A stretch of DNA of 64,000 nucleotides from Rhodopseudomonas palustris (GCA_016215605.1 JACRJB010000062.1:62001-126000), one strand, 5' to 3'. Counted from the stretch's first letter, positions 54,313-64,000 are shown. Program-made: numbers and translations. The notes: generated by a model not told the origin, from the letters alone.

Positions 54313-56817
54313 CTATTGACCGAAGAGGCTGCCGCTCGATCCGCTCGACACGCTCTGCGCGACGGCGCTCATGCCGATGGTCCGCAGTCCGATCTGGACC
54401 ATCACCGAGTGATTGAGCGTCGGTGCCGTTCCATAGTTCGAATACGCATAGCCGGTGACATAGTTCAGGGCCATGACGAAGCAGTCGTCCACGTAGCCGG
54501 CGCCGACGATATACTGGTTGATGCGGTTGGCTTCGAGGTCCCAGCGAGCGCCGCCCGACACCACCCAGTTCGAGGCCACCTTGATCGAACCAGTCGTGAG
54601 GATGCCCTGGCGCCGCGTCAGGAACCCGAGTTCCGGCTGCGCCGCGTAGCTGCCGTAGATCATGCTGACCGACCAACGGTTGAACGAGGCGCTGGCCTCC
54701 GCCTCGAACCGGTTGACCGCCATCGTCGCTTCGTCGAACCGCGCTCGCGTGGTGAACTTGTAGGTCGAGTTCGGTGAATAGGAGACCCGGCCGACATAGT
54801 CGGAGCGGGTGGTCGCGAGGCCCGAATCGAGGCCGGTGTTGGTGATGTCCTTCACCGCGAAGGAGTTCTGGCCGAACAATTGGTAGGACTGGCCGAACAG
54901 CACGTTGATGGCGCCGCCGCGGTCGAATTGCGTGGTCGCCTGAACGCCGACATTGGCGCGGCCGCCGCCCTCGACCCGGTCGTAGCCGGAGAACTTGTCG
55001 ACGCTGAACAGATTGCTGGTGTCGAACACCATGGTCTGCGCGTCTTCGTTCGGCAGCTTGCCCGCATAGGTTTCGTTGGGGCGGATGATGACCTGGGCGA
55101 TCGGTTCGATCGTCGTGGTGCCCCAAGGCTGCACGTTGATGAACGGATAGCGATATTCCAGGCCGACCGTCGGCATCACCCGGAACGCCTGGGTGTCGCC
55201 GACAGGGAGATAACTGGAGACACCCGGCTGATTCGAGACCGACGAATCGATCGCGTCGGCGCGAAGCGAGGCGAACGGGGTCCAGATCTGCCCGTAGGGA
55301 TCGGTGAACGACCGGCGCCATGTCGCCTCGGCCGTCACCCGCGTGTAGGTGCCGGGAACGCCGCGCAGCAGGCAGCTCGACGGCATCCGCGCAGCCGGAT
55401 CGGCCGAGGTGTTCAGGCACAGCCCCGAGGTGTTCGCGATCGTGGTGATAGGGTCGAACTGCGCGGTCTGCCGCGACAGGCTGGTCAGATTGGTCTTGAA
55501 GCTGACTTCGCCGCCGAAGATGTTGCGATCGATAGTCTTCGAATAGTCGAGCACCGGGTGGACGATCGGGATCTGACCCTGGATGTCGGCGGCCGCCCAG
55601 CCGAGATAGTGGATCGCGCGCAGGTCGAAATAGGAGCGATTGCCGACGCCCGTCAGATAGATCTGCGAGGTCGCCTCGGTGCTCTGATTGAGGAAAGTGC
55701 CCCAACTGTCGCGATATTGCGAGAGCCGATAGTCGAGGAAGAAGGCGCGGTCGGACAGCAGCACGCCTTCCCAACCGAACACCCATTTGTCGTTGAGCGC
55801 GAACTCGCCCTTGGTGTCGACGCCGCCGCGGAAGTCACGCTCGCCCGGCTGGCCGGCGAAGGTCGAGGGACTGCTCTGGTTGATGCCGTAGGCGCGGATC
55901 TGATAGGCGCCGTTCAGCAATTGCTGCCGGAACTCGCCCTGCATCAGCACGCCCTGCTTGGTCGTGATGCGCGGCGTGATGGTGACGTCGTAATCCGGTG
56001 CGAGCGCCCAATAGAACGGGACTTCGAAGCCCATGCCGAAGGTGGTGTTGGTGGTGTAGAACGGCATCAGGAAGCCGGTCTTGCGCTTCACCGTCGGATC
56101 GGGCGTCGCGAAATACGGCAGATACGCCATCGGAACGCCGAAGAACTCCAGCTGGGCGTTCTCGAAGTAGAGCATCTTGTCGACTTGGTCGTGGATGATC
56201 CGCGCGCCCTTGACCTGCCACAGCGGGGGCTTCTTCGGATTGTCCCGACAGGGCGCGCAAGCGGTGTACACGCCGTTCTGGAAGACGTTGAAATCGCCGT
56301 TGGTGCGGTCGGCGCGCGACGCCGCGATGCGGGTGTCTTCCGCCGTGTCGACGCGCAGCGAATCGACGAAACCGTCGCGGTAGTCGTCGCTGAGATCGAG
56401 CATGTTGGCGTAGGTGATCTTGCCGGTCGCGTCCGTCATGCGGACGTTGCCCTCGGCGCGCAGACGCTTGGTGTTCTGGTCGTAGACGAGCCGATCGGCT
56501 TCAACGGTGGTGCCGTTGAAGAACATCTGGACGTTGCCGACCGCCGACACCCGCTGGTTGTTGTAGTCGTAATTGACCTCGGTGGCCTGGACGAGCATCT
56601 GCCCGTCTTTCGCCGACTGCGGCGGGCGGGCGCGGGGAGGGCGCGGATTGTAGCTGTAGCCCTGCGCTTCGGCAGACGAGATCGACACGACTTCAGCGGC
56701 GCCTGCCAACAGCAGGACGGCCAGCGGAATCGCGCAGGAGGCCATGAGCGACCGCTTGCGGCGCACGATGGTGCGCCGCCGCACAACAGGCAGCGTTTCT
56801 TGGAGGGCGGCGATCAT
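54313..56817 (-). CDS. lptD: LPS-assembly outer-membrane protein LptD
   Basis: An 834-residue LptD, the beta-barrel that inserts LPS in the outer leaflet with LptE. An N-terminal signal region is followed by an OstA/jellyroll domain (about residues 80-180: MLVQATEVNYDYNNQRVSA, NVRMTDATGKITYANMLDLS) and a C-terminal LptD barrel ending near SGSSGSLFGQ. The cysteine pattern is reduced compared with E. coli. The start at ATG 56817 is 5 bases beyond the lptG stop, while an in-frame ATG at 56745 would give a more usual signal peptide. It follows lptG and precedes surA. Confidence 0.93.
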   Translation of the reverse strand: MIAALQETLPVVRRRTIVRRKRSLMASCAIPLAVLLLAGAAEVVSISSAEAQGYSYNPRPPRARPPQSAKDGQMLVQATEVNYDYNNQRVSAVGNVQMFFNGTTVEADRLVYDQNTKRLRAEGNVRMTDATGKITYANMLDLSDDYRDGFVDSLRVDTAEDTRIAASRADRTNGDFNVFQNGVYTACAPCRDNPKKPPLWQVKGARIIHDQVDKMLYFENAQLEFFGVPMAYLPYFATPDPTVKRKTGFLMPFYTTNTTFGMGFEVPFYWALAPDYDVTITPRITTKQGVLMQGEFRQQLLNGAYQIRAYGINQSSPSTFAGQPGERDFRGGVDTKGEFALNDKWVFGWEGVLLSDRAFFLDYRLSQYRDSWGTFLNQSTEATSQIYLTGVGNRSYFDLRAIHYLGWAAADIQGQIPIVHPVLDYSKTIDRNIFGGEVSFKTNLTSLSRQTAQFDPITTIANTSGLCLNTSADPAARMPSSCLLRGVPGTYTRVTAEATWRRSFTDPYGQIWTPFASLRADAIDSSVSNQPGVSSYLPVGDTQAFRVMPTVGLEYRYPFINVQPWGTTTIEPIAQVIIRPNETYAGKLPNEDAQTMVFDTSNLFSVDKFSGYDRVEGGGRANVGVQATTQFDRGGAINVLFGQSYQLFGQNSFAVKDITNTGLDSGLATTRSDYVGRVSYSPNSTYKFTTRARFDEATMAVNRFEAEASASFNRWSVSMIYGSYAAQPELGFLTRRQGILTTGSIKVASNWVVSGGARWDLEANRINQYIVGAGYVDDCFVMALNYVTGYAYSNYGTAPTLNHSVMVQIGLRTIGMSAVAQSVSSGSSGSLFGQ

Positions 56818-56822
56818 GGCCA

Positions 56823-57908
56823 CTACCCGTCCTCCTGGTACAGCAAGGCCAAAAAACCAGCGAGGCCGCCCACACACACGGGCAACCACGCTGCAGCAAG
56901 CGGATGCATCAACTCAGCCTTGCTCAAATCCTCAGTCACTTTCGAAAGGATATAGAGCAGAAAGCCTGCCCCCACGCCACTCAAAACCATCTTTTGCACG
57001 CCGCCGAAACGGAAGAATCGCAAGCTGACAGAAGCAGCTAGCATCACCATTGCGGCCAGCAAAAACGGCTTCGCCAGCAGCTTGTGGTACTGCAGCCGAT
57101 AGCCGGATGTCGCGAATCCCGAGCTTTCGGACGCTCGGATGTAGGACGGTAGTTGCCAAAATGACACACTCTCCGGGGTGGTAAAACTGTTCCGGACCTG
57201 CGCCAGCGTCAGCGCGGTCGGAAGCCGGAACGTCTCCTGCGCCACCGGCGCGCTATCCAGGGTGTAATGCCGCACGTCCTTCAACAGCCAGTAGCCGGGT
57301 TCGAGCACCGCCTCGCGAGCCTCGATTCGGTCCTTGAACTGAAAATCGGGTTCGAACCGGAATACGCTGATTCCGCTCAGCACCGCCCCCTGCTGCTGGC
57401 TGCGCGCCGCGTTGATGATCGACTGGCCCTCGGCGCTGACCTGATTCATCCAGAACCCGTTGGCGTCTTGAAGGCTGCCCGAGCCCTGGCCGAACAGCTC
57501 GACCTCCATCTGCTTGGCGCGCTCCTGCATGTAGGCTGACATCGGATTGAAGACCGCGCTGGCGAAGACGCCGAGTGCGAGCGCGCTCCACAGCGCAGGC
57601 GAGATGAATTGCCAGGCCGACAGTCCCGCGGCCCGCGCGATCACGAGTTCGAGCCGCCGCGACAGCGCGAGATAGCAGGTCATGCCGCCGATCAGAATGC
57701 AGAACGGCATCAGCCGTTCGAGCAGTTGCGGCACGCGGAAGAACGACGCCTGCGCGATCACGAAGGCCGAGACGGCGAGCCCGCCGGCGCGGCGGAGCAG
57801 GTCGATGTAGTCGACGAACACCAGCAGCACGAACAGCCCGAAGAACACGCCGAGAGCCGACGTGACGAACCGGGCTGCGAAATAGCGTCCGAGCGTGTTC
57901 AGGACCAT
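56823..57908 (-). CDS. lptG: LPS export permease LptG
   Basis: A 361-residue YjgP/YjgQ-family permease, half of the LptB2FG transporter that extracts LPS from the inner membrane. Six membrane helices (three on each side of a periplasmic jellyroll) are visible, with RYFAARFVTSALGVFFGLF at the start and GAGFLLYILSKVTEDL near the end. Start chosen at MVLNTLGRYF. It follows lptF after 13 bases. Confidence 0.94.
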   Translation of the reverse strand: MVLNTLGRYFAARFVTSALGVFFGLFVLLVFVDYIDLLRRAGGLAVSAFVIAQASFFRVPQLLERLMPFCILIGGMTCYLALSRRLELVIARAAGLSAWQFISPALWSALALGVFASAVFNPMSAYMQERAKQMEVELFGQGSGSLQDANGFWMNQVSAEGQSIINAARSQQQGAVLSGISVFRFEPDFQFKDRIEAREAVLEPGYWLLKDVRHYTLDSAPVAQETFRLPTALTLAQVRNSFTTPESVSFWQLPSYIRASESSGFATSGYRLQYHKLLAKPFLLAAMVMLAASVSLRFFRFGGVQKMVLSGVGAGFLLYILSKVTEDLSKAELMHPLAAAWLPVCVGGLAGFLALLYQEDG

Positions 57909-57921
57909 GACGGACACCGCA

Positions 57922-59088
57922 TCATGCCGGCATCGGACGGCGGACCAGCCGGCCGAGCGAAGCGGTGAGGGCGTTGAACGCATCGACCAGCTGGGCGGGC
58001 GGCTCGATCACCACGTTGCGCCGGATCAGCCAGACGCTGATCGCGATCGCGACGGCGAGCAGCAGGTATTGAAGGCCGGCGACGTACGGCGTGTGGTTGG
58101 CGACGACGGACAATGCGAAGCCGGCGAGCCGCACGACGAACGCGCTCAGCACCGCCCCGACCATCGAGAAGTTGCGGCTCTGGCGCGTCGTCCGCGCCAT
58201 GCCGAGAAACGCGAACGTCACCGCGGCGAAGAAGAACGGATAGATCGGAGCCAGCAGCCGATCGTGCATTTCTGAGCGGAATTGCGTCGGCAATTGCGCC
58301 AGCAGCGGATCCTTCGGATCCGGCCAGATCAGCTCCCACAAATAATGCTCGCGGATGCCGTAGGCGACATCGCGCGCCCGGGAGAATTTCGACATGTCGA
58401 ACGCATAGCGGCTGAAGGCGACCAGGGCGGGCTCGTCCTTGCCTGCCTGGAATCGTTCGAGATGGCCGTCCTCGAGCACGAGGAAGGAGCCGTCGCTGTT
58501 CTTCAGCACCGTCCCGTGGTCGGCGATGATGCTGACCCGATCATTCGGATCGCGGCGGTCGTCGATGAACACGCCGACCAGAAGACCGCCCGCCTGACGT
58601 TCACGGACCCGAATGGTGAGATTGGTTTCGAGCTGTGCGAAGCGGCCGGGCTGCAGCACGTTGGCGAGCACGTCGGCAGTGATCTCGCTGTCCCAACGGG
58701 CAATGCGGCGCAGCCCGTCCGGCGCAATATAGGCGCCGATCAGAGTGACCAGCGCCGCGACCACGATGGTCGCATAGACGAACGGCCGGAACAGCCGCAA
58801 CGGCGACAACCCGGCGGCGTTCATGACGATGATTTCGGAATCCGTCGCGAGACGGTTCAGCGTATGGGCCACCGCGATCATCAGCGCGACCGGAGCGATC
58901 ACCAGAATCAGCACCGGCACGGCGAGGCCGGTCAGGCCGAGAAAGGTCAGGATGGTCTGGCCCTGGCTGGTCATCAGATCGATGCCACGCAATGCCTGGG
59001 TGATCCAGATCACGCCGGTGAGGCTGGCCATGACCACCGCGAACGACGTCAGAGTCGTGCGGAATATATAGCTATCGATGGAGCCCAT
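57922..59088 (-). CDS. lptF: LPS export permease LptF
   Basis: A 388-residue YjgP/YjgQ-family permease and LptG partner. Start MGSIDSYIFRTTLTSFAVVM, with six helices and a central periplasmic domain. LSPLRLFRPFVYATIVVA near residue 95 is a typical coupling region. It is the first gene of the minus-strand envelope run and diverges from pepA with a 409-base gap. Confidence 0.94.
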   Translation of the reverse strand: MGSIDSYIFRTTLTSFAVVMASLTGVIWITQALRGIDLMTSQGQTILTFLGLTGLAVPVLILVIAPVALMIAVAHTLNRLATDSEIIVMNAAGLSPLRLFRPFVYATIVVAALVTLIGAYIAPDGLRRIARWDSEITADVLANVLQPGRFAQLETNLTIRVRERQAGGLLVGVFIDDRRDPNDRVSIIADHGTVLKNSDGSFLVLEDGHLERFQAGKDEPALVAFSRYAFDMSKFSRARDVAYGIREHYLWELIWPDPKDPLLAQLPTQFRSEMHDRLLAPIYPFFFAAVTFAFLGMARTTRQSRNFSMVGAVLSAFVVRLAGFALSVVANHTPYVAGLQYLLLAVAIAISVWLIRRNVVIEPPAQLVDAFNALTASLGRLVRRPMPA

Positions 59089-59497
59089 CGGCCGGCGAAA
59101 TCCCCTGAACCGCAGTCGATCGACACCAGGATTCGATCCGAACCCTCCCCAGGTGACCATCGCGCGGGCTGTCCCACGATCGCATTACCATCTGTCTGAT
59201 CTGTCAACAAAATGGCTGACCGACGGCGGCTTCCGGATATGGTTAATCTTGTGCAAGTGTACCCCACCTGCCACGAAATCACGGCCAAAGCCGTACTCTG
59301 GCACCATCTGGGCGGGGTCGGTCCTGGAACCTGACCGACGCAGCGCCGCAACGAATCGGCGATTGTTTCTGGAGAGCAATAATGCCTCGAGACAGATGCC
59401 GGCTTGACTTGAGGGCGCAGGGCACCAAAACAGCGAGCTGCACCCGCGTCTGCCGGATTCCGTCTCTCCCCGACAGTGCCCCATTGGAGGAATGCTT
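59089..59497. other. 409-base divergent control region between lptF and pepA
   Basis: No gene is supported. On the minus strand TTGACA (complement of 59199-59204) has no good -10 at normal spacing. Two direct ATCTGTC copies lie at about 59188-59203. The 3' end carries the pepA ribosome site TGGAGG (59485-59490), 7 bases before ATG 59498. Confidence 0.4.
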
Positions 59498-61000
59498 ATG
59501 CCCGACGCCCTCAAGGTCGGCTTTGTCCCGTTTTCGGCTGCCGCGCGCGGCACGCTGGTCGTGTTCTGCGACGACGCGCTGAAATTCGGATCGGCCACCA
59601 GCAAGGCGCTTGGCGTGGCGGCCGCAACCGTGAAGCGTGCGGTGGCAGCGAGCCAGTTCAAGGGCAAGTCGGGTTCGGCCCTGGATCTGCTGGCGCCGGA
59701 GGGACTGAAGGTCGGACGGCTGATCGTGATCGGGGCGGGCAAGCCCGCGGCGCTCAAGGATTACGACGTGCTGAAGCTCGGCGGCGCCATCGCCGGCAAG
59801 ATCGGCGCCAGCGACACGACGGTCACGGTGATCGCCGAACTGCCGGGCGGAGCGATGACGCCCGATCAAGCGGCGGCGATCGCCTCGGGCATTCGGCTGC
59901 GGGCCTACAAATTCGATCGCTACAAGACCAAGAAGAAGGACGACGACGCGTCCTCGCTGAATGCCAACGTGTCGATCGCGGTGGCGGATGCGGCCGCGGC
60001 GAAGAAGGCGTTCGCGCCCGACAACGCCGTGGTCGACGGCGTGATCATGGCACGCGAGCTCGTCAACGAGCCGCCGAATGTCCTGTATCCGGAAGAGTTC
60101 GCCAAGCGCGCCGCGCAGTTGAAGAAGCTCGGCGTCGAGGTCCAGATCCTCGACGTCGCGGCGATGACCCGGCTCAAGATGGGCGCGCTGCTCGGCGTGT
60201 CGCAGGGCTCGGCGCATCCGGGCCGGACCGTGATCATGCGCTGGAACGGCGGCAAGAAGGGCGAGCAGCCGGTCGCGTTCGTCGGCAAGGGCGTCTGCTT
60301 CGACACCGGCGGCATCTCGATCAAGCCGTCGGCCAGCATGGAAGACATGAAGGGCGACATGGGCGGCGCCGCCTGCGTCGTCGGCCTGATGCACGCGCTC
60401 GCTGCGCGCAAGGCCAAGGTCAACGTGGTCGGCGCGATCGGCCTCGTCGAGAACATGCCGGACGGCAATGCGCAGCGGCCGGGCGACATCGTCACCTCGA
60501 TGTCGGGCCAGACCATCGAGATCATCAACACCGATGCCGAAGGCCGTCTCGTGCTCGCCGACGTGCTCTGGTACGTCGCGCAGAAGCACAAGCCGAAGTT
60601 CATGGTCGATCTGGCGACGCTGACCGGCGCCATCATGGTCGCGCTCGGCACCGATCACGCCGGGCTGTTCTCGAACAACGACGAACTGGCGCAGCGGCTG
60701 ACCGAGGTCGGCCTGTCGACCGGCGAGAAGGTGTGGCGGATGCCGCTCGGCCCGGAATACGACAAGCAGATCGACTCGCAATTCGCCGACATGAAGAACA
60801 CCGGATCGCGCAACGGCGGCTCGATCACCGCCGCGCAGTTCCTGCAGCGCTTCGTCGACAACACCCCGTGGGCGCATCTCGATATCGCCGGCACCGCGAT
60901 GGGCGCGCCGAAGTCCGACATCAATCACAGTTGGGGTTCGGGTTACGGCGTGCGCCTGCTGAACGCGCTCGTGTCGGAGTATTACGAAGCCAGGAAATAA
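59498..61000 (+). CDS. pepA: leucyl aminopeptidase
   Basis: A 500-residue M17 leucine aminopeptidase, a two-metal hexameric enzyme that removes N-terminal residues in the cytoplasm. The signature NTDAEGRL is at about residues 344-351, with [10 protein letters not shown] at 264-273, and MKGDMGGAA in between. ATG 59498 is preferred to the ATG 6 bases earlier because TGGAGG lies 7 bases upstream of it. holC follows 8 bases after its stop, a conserved pair. Confidence 0.97.
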   Translation: MPDALKVGFVPFSAAARGTLVVFCDDALKFGSATSKALGVAAATVKRAVAASQFKGKSGSALDLLAPEGLKVGRLIVIGAGKPAALKDYDVLKLGGAIAGKIGASDTTVTVIAELPGGAMTPDQAAAIASGIRLRAYKFDRYKTKKKDDDASSLNANVSIAVADAAAAKKAFAPDNAVVDGVIMARELVNEPPNVLYPEEFAKRAAQLKKLGVEVQILDVAAMTRLKMGALLGVSQGSAHPGRTVIMRWNGGKKGEQPVAFVGKGVCFDTGGISIKPSASMEDMKGDMGGAACVVGLMHALAARKAKVNVVGAIGLVENMPDGNAQRPGDIVTSMSGQTIEIINTDAEGRLVLADVLWYVAQKHKPKFMVDLATLTGAIMVALGTDHAGLFSNNDELAQRLTEVGLSTGEKVWRMPLGPEYDKQIDSQFADMKNTGSRNGGSITAAQFLQRFVDNTPWAHLDIAGTAMGAPKSDINHSWGSGYGVRLLNALVSEYYEARK

Positions 61001-61008
61001 TCGGGGCG

Positions 61009-61461
61009 ATGACCGAGGTCCTCTTCTATCATCTGCAAGGGCGGACGATCGAACAGGTGCTGCCGTCGTTGCTCGAGAAATCGCTGGCGCGCGGCTGGCG
61101 GGTGGTGGTGCAGGCGGGTTCGGAAGAGCGCGCCGAGACGCTCGATGCGCATCTGTGGACCTATCGTGACGATTCGTTTCTGCCGCACGCCACCTGGCGC
61201 GTCGCCGATGCGGCGCATCAGCCGATCGTGTTGACGGCCGAGGACGGCAATCCGAACGCGGCATCGGTTCGGTTTCTGCTCGACAAGGCCGGCTTGCCGG
61301 CCGATTCGGAGAGCTACGAACGGATGGTGCTGCTGTTCGACGGCGACGACGACGAGGCCGTGAGCATGGCGCGCGATGCGTGGAAGCAGAGCAAGTCGCG
61401 CGGCTTCGATGTGACTTATTGGCAGGCCGACGCCGCCGGACGTTGGCAGAAGCGGGCATAG
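61009..61461 (+). CDS. holC: DNA polymerase III chi subunit
   Basis: A 150-residue HolC, the chi subunit that links the clamp loader to single-stranded DNA-binding protein. Features are MTEVLFYHLQ, LLEKSLARGWRVVVQA, the LWTYRDDSFLPHA motif and PVVLT-like PIVLTAEDGNPN. It starts 8 bases after pepA, as in E. coli and many others. Confidence 0.95.
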   Translation: MTEVLFYHLQGRTIEQVLPSLLEKSLARGWRVVVQAGSEERAETLDAHLWTYRDDSFLPHATWRVADAAHQPIVLTAEDGNPNAASVRFLLDKAGLPADSESYERMVLLFDGDDDEAVSMARDAWKQSKSRGFDVTYWQADAAGRWQKRA

Positions 61462-61535
61462 CTCGGCGCCGCCGTTAAGGATATTCTGGGATCCGCACGG
61501 CGCCGCCGATCCGGTCATGGTCGCGCCGTAAATCG

Positions 61536-62114
61536 ATGTTTGGACAGATGCTTATGCTGCGGGATGGGACCCAATCGATCGTGCAACACAAGCTTTCTTG
61601 CCGCCCAGTCGTGCTCACTCTCGTGCTGGCGGCACCGCTGCTCGCGGGTTGTTCGGGCGCATCCGATCTGCTGTCGCGCGATGCCGACTGGTTTTCGCGA
61701 CCGGGCCGGGTGTTCATCAAGAACATCTCGATCGAAACGCCGCCGCTGACGCCCGACAAGCCGGTGATGGCTGAAGATCTGATCAGCGCCGACGGGATGT
61801 GCCCCGGCATGGGACCGCCGCCCGGACCGACCGACGCCAACGCGCAGGGGGGTGACCCTGCGGCCGCGACGATGACGCGTGGCGGTACGGTGGCGCTCGG
61901 TCATACCGAATGCGACGTCGCGCGCGGCGCCGGCGCGCCCGACAGTGTCAATCTCTCGACCAATGAGCGCGGCCAGCGCGTCGCGTTGCTGACCTATTCG
62001 CGTGGGCCGCGGGCCGGCATCTACACCTTCACCGCGGGTCGCCTGACCTCGATCGAGCGCGGACCGGAGCCGGTCGCGCAGCCGAAGGCCACCAAGAGGC
62101 GGAGCCGCTCGTAA
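61536..62114 (+). CDS. lipoprotein of unknown function
   Basis: A 192-residue lipoprotein. A long N-terminal part precedes lipobox LLAGC (Cys39), so the true start may be ATG 61548 or 61554. The mature part has a conserved-looking block FSRPGRVFIKNISIETPPLT, a Gly/Pro loop (MCPGMGPPPGPTDANAQGG) with one cysteine, and a C-terminal domain GHTECDVARGAG to GIYTFTAGRLTSIERG, which resembles a small beta domain. A basic tail ends it. Convergent with the ABC-F gene after 19 bases. Family not recognised. Confidence 0.72.
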   Translation: MFGQMLMLRDGTQSIVQHKLSCRPVVLTLVLAAPLLAGCSGASDLLSRDADWFSRPGRVFIKNISIETPPLTPDKPVMAEDLISADGMCPGMGPPPGPTDANAQGGDPAAATMTRGGTVALGHTECDVARGAGAPDSVNLSTNERGQRVALLTYSRGPRAGIYTFTAGRLTSIERGPEPVAQPKATKRRSRS

Positions 62115-62133
62115 CGGACCCGCCCGCGACCTC

Positions 62134-64000
62134 TCAGCTCTGGGCCTCGTCGTAGGCCGAACTCGCCGCCAGCCATTGTTCCTCGGCCTTGTGAAGCGCC
62201 GCCTGCGCATTGGCGCGCGCGGTCGACAGCTGTGCGGCCTGCTTGGGATCGCGGGTGAACAGATCGGGCAGCGCCAGCGCCGCATCGATCTTGGCAATGA
62301 TCGCGGTGATGCGCTCGATCTCGTTTTCGGCGTCGGCAATCTGCTGCTTCAGCGGAACGCGTTTCTCGGACTTTTGACGCGGCGGTTTGGGACCGCCGCC
62401 GTCGGCGTTTCGCTCCTTCGCTTCTCGCGCTCCGCTGCGCGCACCGCGTGACGACAGCACGGCGCGGCGATAGTCGTCGAGATCGCCGTCGTACGGCTTG
62501 ACCTTGTGGTCGGCGACCACCCAGAGCTGATCGGCGCAGGCGTCGATCAGATAGCGATCATGCGACACCATGATCACCGCGCCGGGAAAGTCGTTGATCG
62601 CTTCGGCCAGCGCCGCGCGGCTGTCGATGTCGAGATGGTTGGTCGGCTCGTCGAGGATGATCATGTTCGGGCCGTAGAAGGTCGCGAGCCCGAGCAGCAG
62701 CCGCGCCTTCTCGCCGCCAGACAGGCTCTTCACGAGCGTGTCCGCAGCCTTGCCGGAAAAGCCGATCGAGCCCGCGCGGGCGCGGATCTTGCTCTCCGGA
62801 GCGTCCGGCATCAGCCGGCGGATGTGATCGTAAGGCGAGCCGTCCTCGTTGAGTTCGTCGAGCTGGTGCTGGGCGAAATACGCGACCGAGAGCTTGTCGG
62901 CGCGTGTCACTGTCCCCGAGAACGGCGCGAGGCGATCCGCGAGCAGCTTGACCAGCGTCGACTTGCCGTTGCCGTTGGCCCCGAGCAACGCGATGCGGTC
63001 TTCAGTGTCGACGCGGAGCGTGACGTGGCGCAGCACCGGGTGCTTCGGATCATAGCCGATCGAGACATTGTCGGCGGCGATGATCGGCGGCGATAGAATC
63101 TTTTCGGGCGCGGGGAAGACGATGTCCGGCACGTCATCGGCGACCAGCCGCGTCACCGGCTTCATCTTCTCCAGCATCTTGACGCGCGACTGCGCCTGTC
63201 GCGCCTTCGAGGCCTTGGCCTTGAAGCGATCGACGAATTCCTGCAGGTGCTTGCGTCGGGCTTCCTCGCGCTTGGCGTTCTTGGCGTCGAGCGCCTCCTT
63301 GTTGGCGCGGAAGTCGGCATAGGCAGAGTAGGTGCCGCGGAAGTGCACCAGCCGGCCGCGGTCGAGATGCAGGATCTCGTTGACCGACGTGTCGAGCAGA
63401 TCGCGGTCGTGGCTGATTACGATCACCGTGCGCGGATAGTTGGCGAGGTGATCCTCGAGCCACAGCGTGCCTTCGAGATCGAGATAGTTGGTCGGTTCGT
63501 CGAGCAGCAGCAGATCCGGCGCCGCGAACAGCGTCGCCGCCAGCGCCACCCGCATCCGCCAGCCGCCGGAGAATTCCGAACAGGAGCGGGCCTGATCCGC
63601 CGCCGAGAAGCCGAGGCCGCTGAGGATGGCGGCCGCACGGGCAGGGGCCGAATGGGCGTCGATGTCGACCAGGCGGGTCTGGACTTCGGCGATCCGGTGC
63701 GGATCCTGCGCGGTCTCCGCCTCCTGCAGCAGGGCGTCGCGCTCCAGATCCGCCTTCAGCACCACCTCGAGCAGGGTCTCCGGGCCGTTGGGAGCCTCCT
63801 GGGCGAGGCTGCCGACCCGCCAGCGCGGCGGCATGGTGATGCGCCCGGTCTCGGTGGCGAGCTCGCCGCGGATGGCGTGGAACAGCGTCGACTTGCCGGC
63901 GCCGTTGCGGCCGATGAAGCCGACGCGTGCACCCGGCGCGATCTGCACGGTGCTCTGGTCGATCAGCAGCCGTCCGGCGATCCGGACCGATATGTCGGAC
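62134..64000 (-). CDS. ABC-F family ATPase (5' end beyond the window)
   Basis: The 3' 622 codons of an ABC-F (Uup/Ettlike) ATPase; the frame stays open to base 64000, where SDISVRIAGRLLIDQ precedes the first Walker A, so only a few residues are missing. Two ABC domains: Walker A GRNGAGKSTLF and GANGNGKSTLVK, signatures FSGGWRMRV and LSGGEKARLLLG, Walker B LLLLDEPTNYLD and MIILDEPTNHLD, joined by a charged linker (KRKEEARRKHLQ-like). A coiled-coil C-terminus follows. There are no membrane parts: such proteins act on ribosomes or on DNA repair intermediates. Confidence 0.93.
   Translation of the reverse strand, partial: SDISVRIAGRLLIDQSTVQIAPGARVGFIGRNGAGKSTLFHAIRGELATETGRITMPPRWRVGSLAQEAPNGPETLLEVVLKADLERDALLQEAETAQDPHRIAEVQTRLVDIDAHSAPARAAAILSGLGFSAADQARSCSEFSGGWRMRVALAATLFAAPDLLLLDEPTNYLDLEGTLWLEDHLANYPRTVIVISHDRDLLDTSVNEILHLDRGRLVHFRGTYSAYADFRANKEALDAKNAKREEARRKHLQEFVDRFKAKASKARQAQSRVKMLEKMKPVTRLVADDVPDIVFPAPEKILSPPIIAADNVSIGYDPKHPVLRHVTLRVDTEDRIALLGANGNGKSTLVKLLADRLAPFSGTVTRADKLSVAYFAQHQLDELNEDGSPYDHIRRLMPDAPESKIRARAGSIGFSGKAADTLVKSLSGGEKARLLLGLATFYGPNMIILDEPTNHLDIDSRAALAEAINDFPGAVIMVSHDRYLIDACADQLWVVADHKVKPYDGDLDDYRRAVLSSRGARSGAREAKERNADGGGPKPPRQKSEKRVPLKQQIADAENEIERITAIIAKIDAALALPDLFTRDPKQAAQLSTARANAQAALHKAEEQWLAASSAYDEAQS

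Noticed and set aside
54880-56955. A 691-codon plus-strand frame opposite lptD
   Set aside because: Composition is typical of a shadow frame, with no recognised motif; LptD on the other strand is well supported by domain and operon.
59279-61459. A 726-codon minus-strand frame opposite pepA and holC
   Set aside because: The plus-strand frames have exact family signatures (NTDAEGRL, HolC motifs). The opposite frame is Arg/His-rich, as expected from GC-rich complements.

Overview
The window is a GC-rich (roughly two-thirds G+C) chromosomal segment from an alphaproteobacterium of the Bradyrhizobium/Rhodopseudomonas/Nitrobacter group. The evidence is the codon bias (NNC/NNG), the core-gene orders (rpsF-rpsR-DUF2232-rplI; fabD-fabG-acpP-fabF-mltG-yicC-gmk; lptF-lptG-lptD-surA-pdxA-rsmA; pepA-holC), the REP-like palindromes, the solitary periplasmic binding proteins, and an alphaproteobacterial-type LexA site (GTTC-N7-GTTC) in front of radA. 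No rRNA, tRNA, CRISPR array, insertion sequence or prophage was recognised. The genus assignment is inference.

Region by region. 1-11 kb holds the gatC, gatA and gatB genes of the tRNA-dependent amidotransferase. They are not contiguous: a reversed brnTA toxin-antitoxin pair lies between gatC and gatA, and a PAS/HisKA_2 kinase, a GlxA-type regulator facing a cysteine hydrolase, and a second toxin-antitoxin pair (DUF7662-like protein plus PIN toxin) lie between gatA and gatB. A 40-residue, half-lysine H1-like peptide follows gatB. 11-25 kb carries small secreted proteins, a solitary Bug-type binding protein, panB, a TPR protein-lipoprotein-der cluster, an MFS exporter, a LivK-like binding protein, an SDR, and cvpA-purF and radA. 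25-31 kb looks accessory: a large autotransporter, a NifX-like protein, hicAB with operator-like repeats, and an AT-richer unknown membrane gene.

31-45 kb is core: TauE exporter, dnaB-alr, a Cfa-type methyltransferase facing an unusual c-type cytochrome with a long Pro/Ala/Lys tail, the S6/S18/L9 operon, a diguanylate cyclase, and the fatty-acid cluster running into mltG, yicC and gmk. 49-59 kb is one long minus-strand run for LPS export and outer-membrane biogenesis (lptF, lptG, lptD, surA) continuing through pdxA and rsmA into a zinc alcohol dehydrogenase, the last three joined by ATGA overlaps. pepA-holC faces it on the plus strand. A lipoprotein and the 3' part of an ABC-F ATPase end the window.

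Most noteworthy: toxin-antitoxin modules threaded through the gatCAB genes, with gatB 27 bases behind the PIN toxin; the poorly known DUF7662/PIN pair with a palindrome in its promoter region; a putative SOS box at radA; the lysine-rich mini-histone; three near-identical palindromic elements between genes; and small genes of 40 residues that automatic calling would miss.
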